Shown here: in pieces, positions 5,095-6,007 of the stretch
Layout of the letters: each line of letters begins with the position of its first letter
How positions within the stretch are numbered: position 1 is the first letter of the stretch
Source: CAYNYI01 sp964401455
GTDB lineage: Bacteria; Fibrobacterota; OXYB2-FULL-49-7; CAYNYI01
Direction: 5' to 3'
DNA length: 6,007 nucleotides
Assembly: GCA_964401455.1 (NCBI GenBank)
Contig: CAYNYI010000140.1
Coordinates: 1-6,007 of the forward strand
The notes under the pieces: model-generated
Database searches by the model: none
The model's input: only the letters and a program-made list of their open reading frames with translations
Told to the model about the DNA's origin: nothing
Position numbers and translations under genes: made by a program

Positions 5095-6007
5095 TCGCCC
5101 TCCACATGTTTAAGGGTATTTAATTTCTTGATTGCTTTCTTAACATTAACAACCAGGCGCCTTCTGGCCCTAACGATACGCTTCAAGTCAAGGCCGTTCT
5201 CCTGCTGCGCCATAGCATGAGTATCAAAAATATCGTAAGCAGTATTTTTAATAATATCAGTCCAGTCATCTATCAAAGAATTAATCTTATCTTCATTATT
5301 TATATTGTCAATATATTCAGCAAATATTAAGTTAAAGTTGTCTTCTGTACTGCTCCAAAATATCCTCTCAATAAAGCTGAAATCTCCTGTAGCATCTTTT
5401 GCCCTATTAAACCAGGCGGTTTTTAAAGAATAAGACACATCATTTGCAAAACCTTCGGTTATTGTTAATAAGTTTATTATAAAACTAGAAATACCAGCAT
5501 ATTTATCAGGTTCAAACGGGTATACATTAAGCGCGTTTTCATACCAATTCCTTGTTTTGCCTTTATCCGTATCATAACCTGCAGCCCAAATAACAACTTT
5601 ATTATTTAACAATACTGCTCTTCTTGTTTGTGACTGGAACGCAATCTTAATATTACTTGCCGGCAAATCATCTTCATCTGCAAATAAAACATCTCTCCAG
5701 TTTCTGTAATCAATGCCAGAAGGACTTACTTTAATAGAAATTAAATTACCTTTATCGTTCCTATATGCTGTAAGAGGATGCTTCCAGCTGCCTGAATATT
5801 TATTTCCATGTATAGATGTATACAACCCGGTAACAGCAAAGTTTAGTCTTCTGCCGGTAATATTACATACACAGTCCATATCCTCTATTCTAAGACGCAT
5901 TCTTGTTGGCATACCGAAATAATGGTGAAAAGGATGGCATTCTTCAGGAAATAAGATAAAGCAACCTTTTTTCTGTAAATTCCGAAATGCTCATTAATCC
6001 TTCCTCA
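5091..6007 (-). CDS. cas8e: Cas8e (CasA/Cse1), Cascade large subunit: C-terminal part, with an apparent frameshift
   Basis: Cas8e recognises the PAM and recruits Cas3. Only the 3' part is in the window; the family is about 500 residues and the N-terminal half lies beyond 6007. From about 5960 the frame reads FPEECHPFHHYFGMPTRMRL, matching the FPED-x-HP-x-x-x-x-(F/W)GMPRRIRL block of many Cas8e proteins, then a reduced cysteine motif CVCNITGRR, SGSWKHPLTAYR, YRNWRDVLF, and a C-terminal helical bundle ending GLDLKRIVRARRRLVVNVKK. This conserved block begins upstream of the ATG at 5912, so that Met is internal and not the start. The same frame is closed by TGA at 5991-5993, while another frame supplies an ISEFTEK sequence up to the A6 run at 5967-5972. 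Removing one A would join them as TEKGCFILFPEE, as expected for the family. So the gene is frameshifted here, by true mutation, slippage or sequencing error. It overlaps cse2 by 4 nt. Confidence 0.88.
5967..5972 (-). other. A6 homopolymer, probable frameshift point in cas8e
   Basis: On the minus strand GAAAAAAGG separates two frames. Upstream (6006-5968) the frame encodes E-E-G-L-M-S-I-S-E-F-T-E-K and then stops at TGA 5946-5944; downstream the family-matching frame encodes G-C-F-I-L-F-P-E-E. With five A residues the two join without a break. This is a +1 type difference, so it is not a classic -1 slippery site; transcript slippage in the A-run remains possible. Confidence 0.6.

Noticed and set aside
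4697..5113. 138-residue plus-strand open frame opposite cse2
   Set aside because: Antisense shadow of a well-supported Cascade gene; no recognisable domain and it runs through the cse2-cas8e junction.
5910..5912. ATG at 5912 as the start of a short stand-alone protein
   Set aside because: The conserved HP-x(4)-FGMP block spans this codon, so the Met is internal to Cas8e and coding sequence continues upstream.
1..6007. CRISPR array, leader, transposase or inverted repeats of an insertion sequence
   Set aside because: No regularly spaced repeats, no transposase-like frame and no long terminal repeats were seen; the only repeats are the short ones listed.

Overview
The window is one strand-uniform operon on the minus strand. 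It is most of a type I-E (Cascade-type) CRISPR-Cas locus, read from high to low coordinates: cas8e (casA/cse1, 3' part) - cse2 (casB) - cas7e (casC) - cas5e (casD) - cas6e (casE) - a Bro-N/DinD-like gene - cas1e - cas2e (5' part). No CRISPR repeats, leader, RNA gene or transposase is visible; the array and operon promoter must lie outside. Every cas gene assignment rests on family motifs read directly from the translations.

The organism is a bacterium of low to moderate GC content, AT-rich in cas5e/cas6e and visibly less so in cas1. Genes are packed with 1-20 nt overlaps or gaps of a few bases and mostly have clear GGAGG-like ribosome binding sites. Nothing here fixes the phylum; Cas1e is close to the E. 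coli protein in sequence, but the rest of the operon is much more divergent.

Region by region: 5091-6007 holds the C-terminal half of Cas8e, with an apparent frameshift in an A6 run near 5970. 2040-5094 holds the other four Cascade subunits (Cse2, Cas7e, Cas5e, Cas6e), all apparently intact. 1124-1993 holds a 289-residue protein with an N-terminal Bro-N domain and a DinD-like C-terminal part, inserted between interference and adaptation modules. 1-1124 holds Cas1e (all four catalytic residues present) and the first 75 residues of Cas2e.

Functionally, Cas8e, Cse2, Cas7e, Cas5e and Cas6e would form the crRNA-guided surveillance complex (Cas6e also making the crRNA), while Cas1-Cas2 would insert new spacers. 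Cas3 is not in the window; in the usual order it would lie upstream of cas8e. The part most worth attention is the Bro-N gene: it carries its own ribosome binding site, its stop codon overlaps the cas1 start (TAATG), it is bracketed by an 8-bp direct repeat placed on two stop codons, and it contains a 25-bp near-perfect hyphenated palindrome. It looks like a gene built into the operon just ahead of the adaptation genes, which could regulate or piggyback on them.
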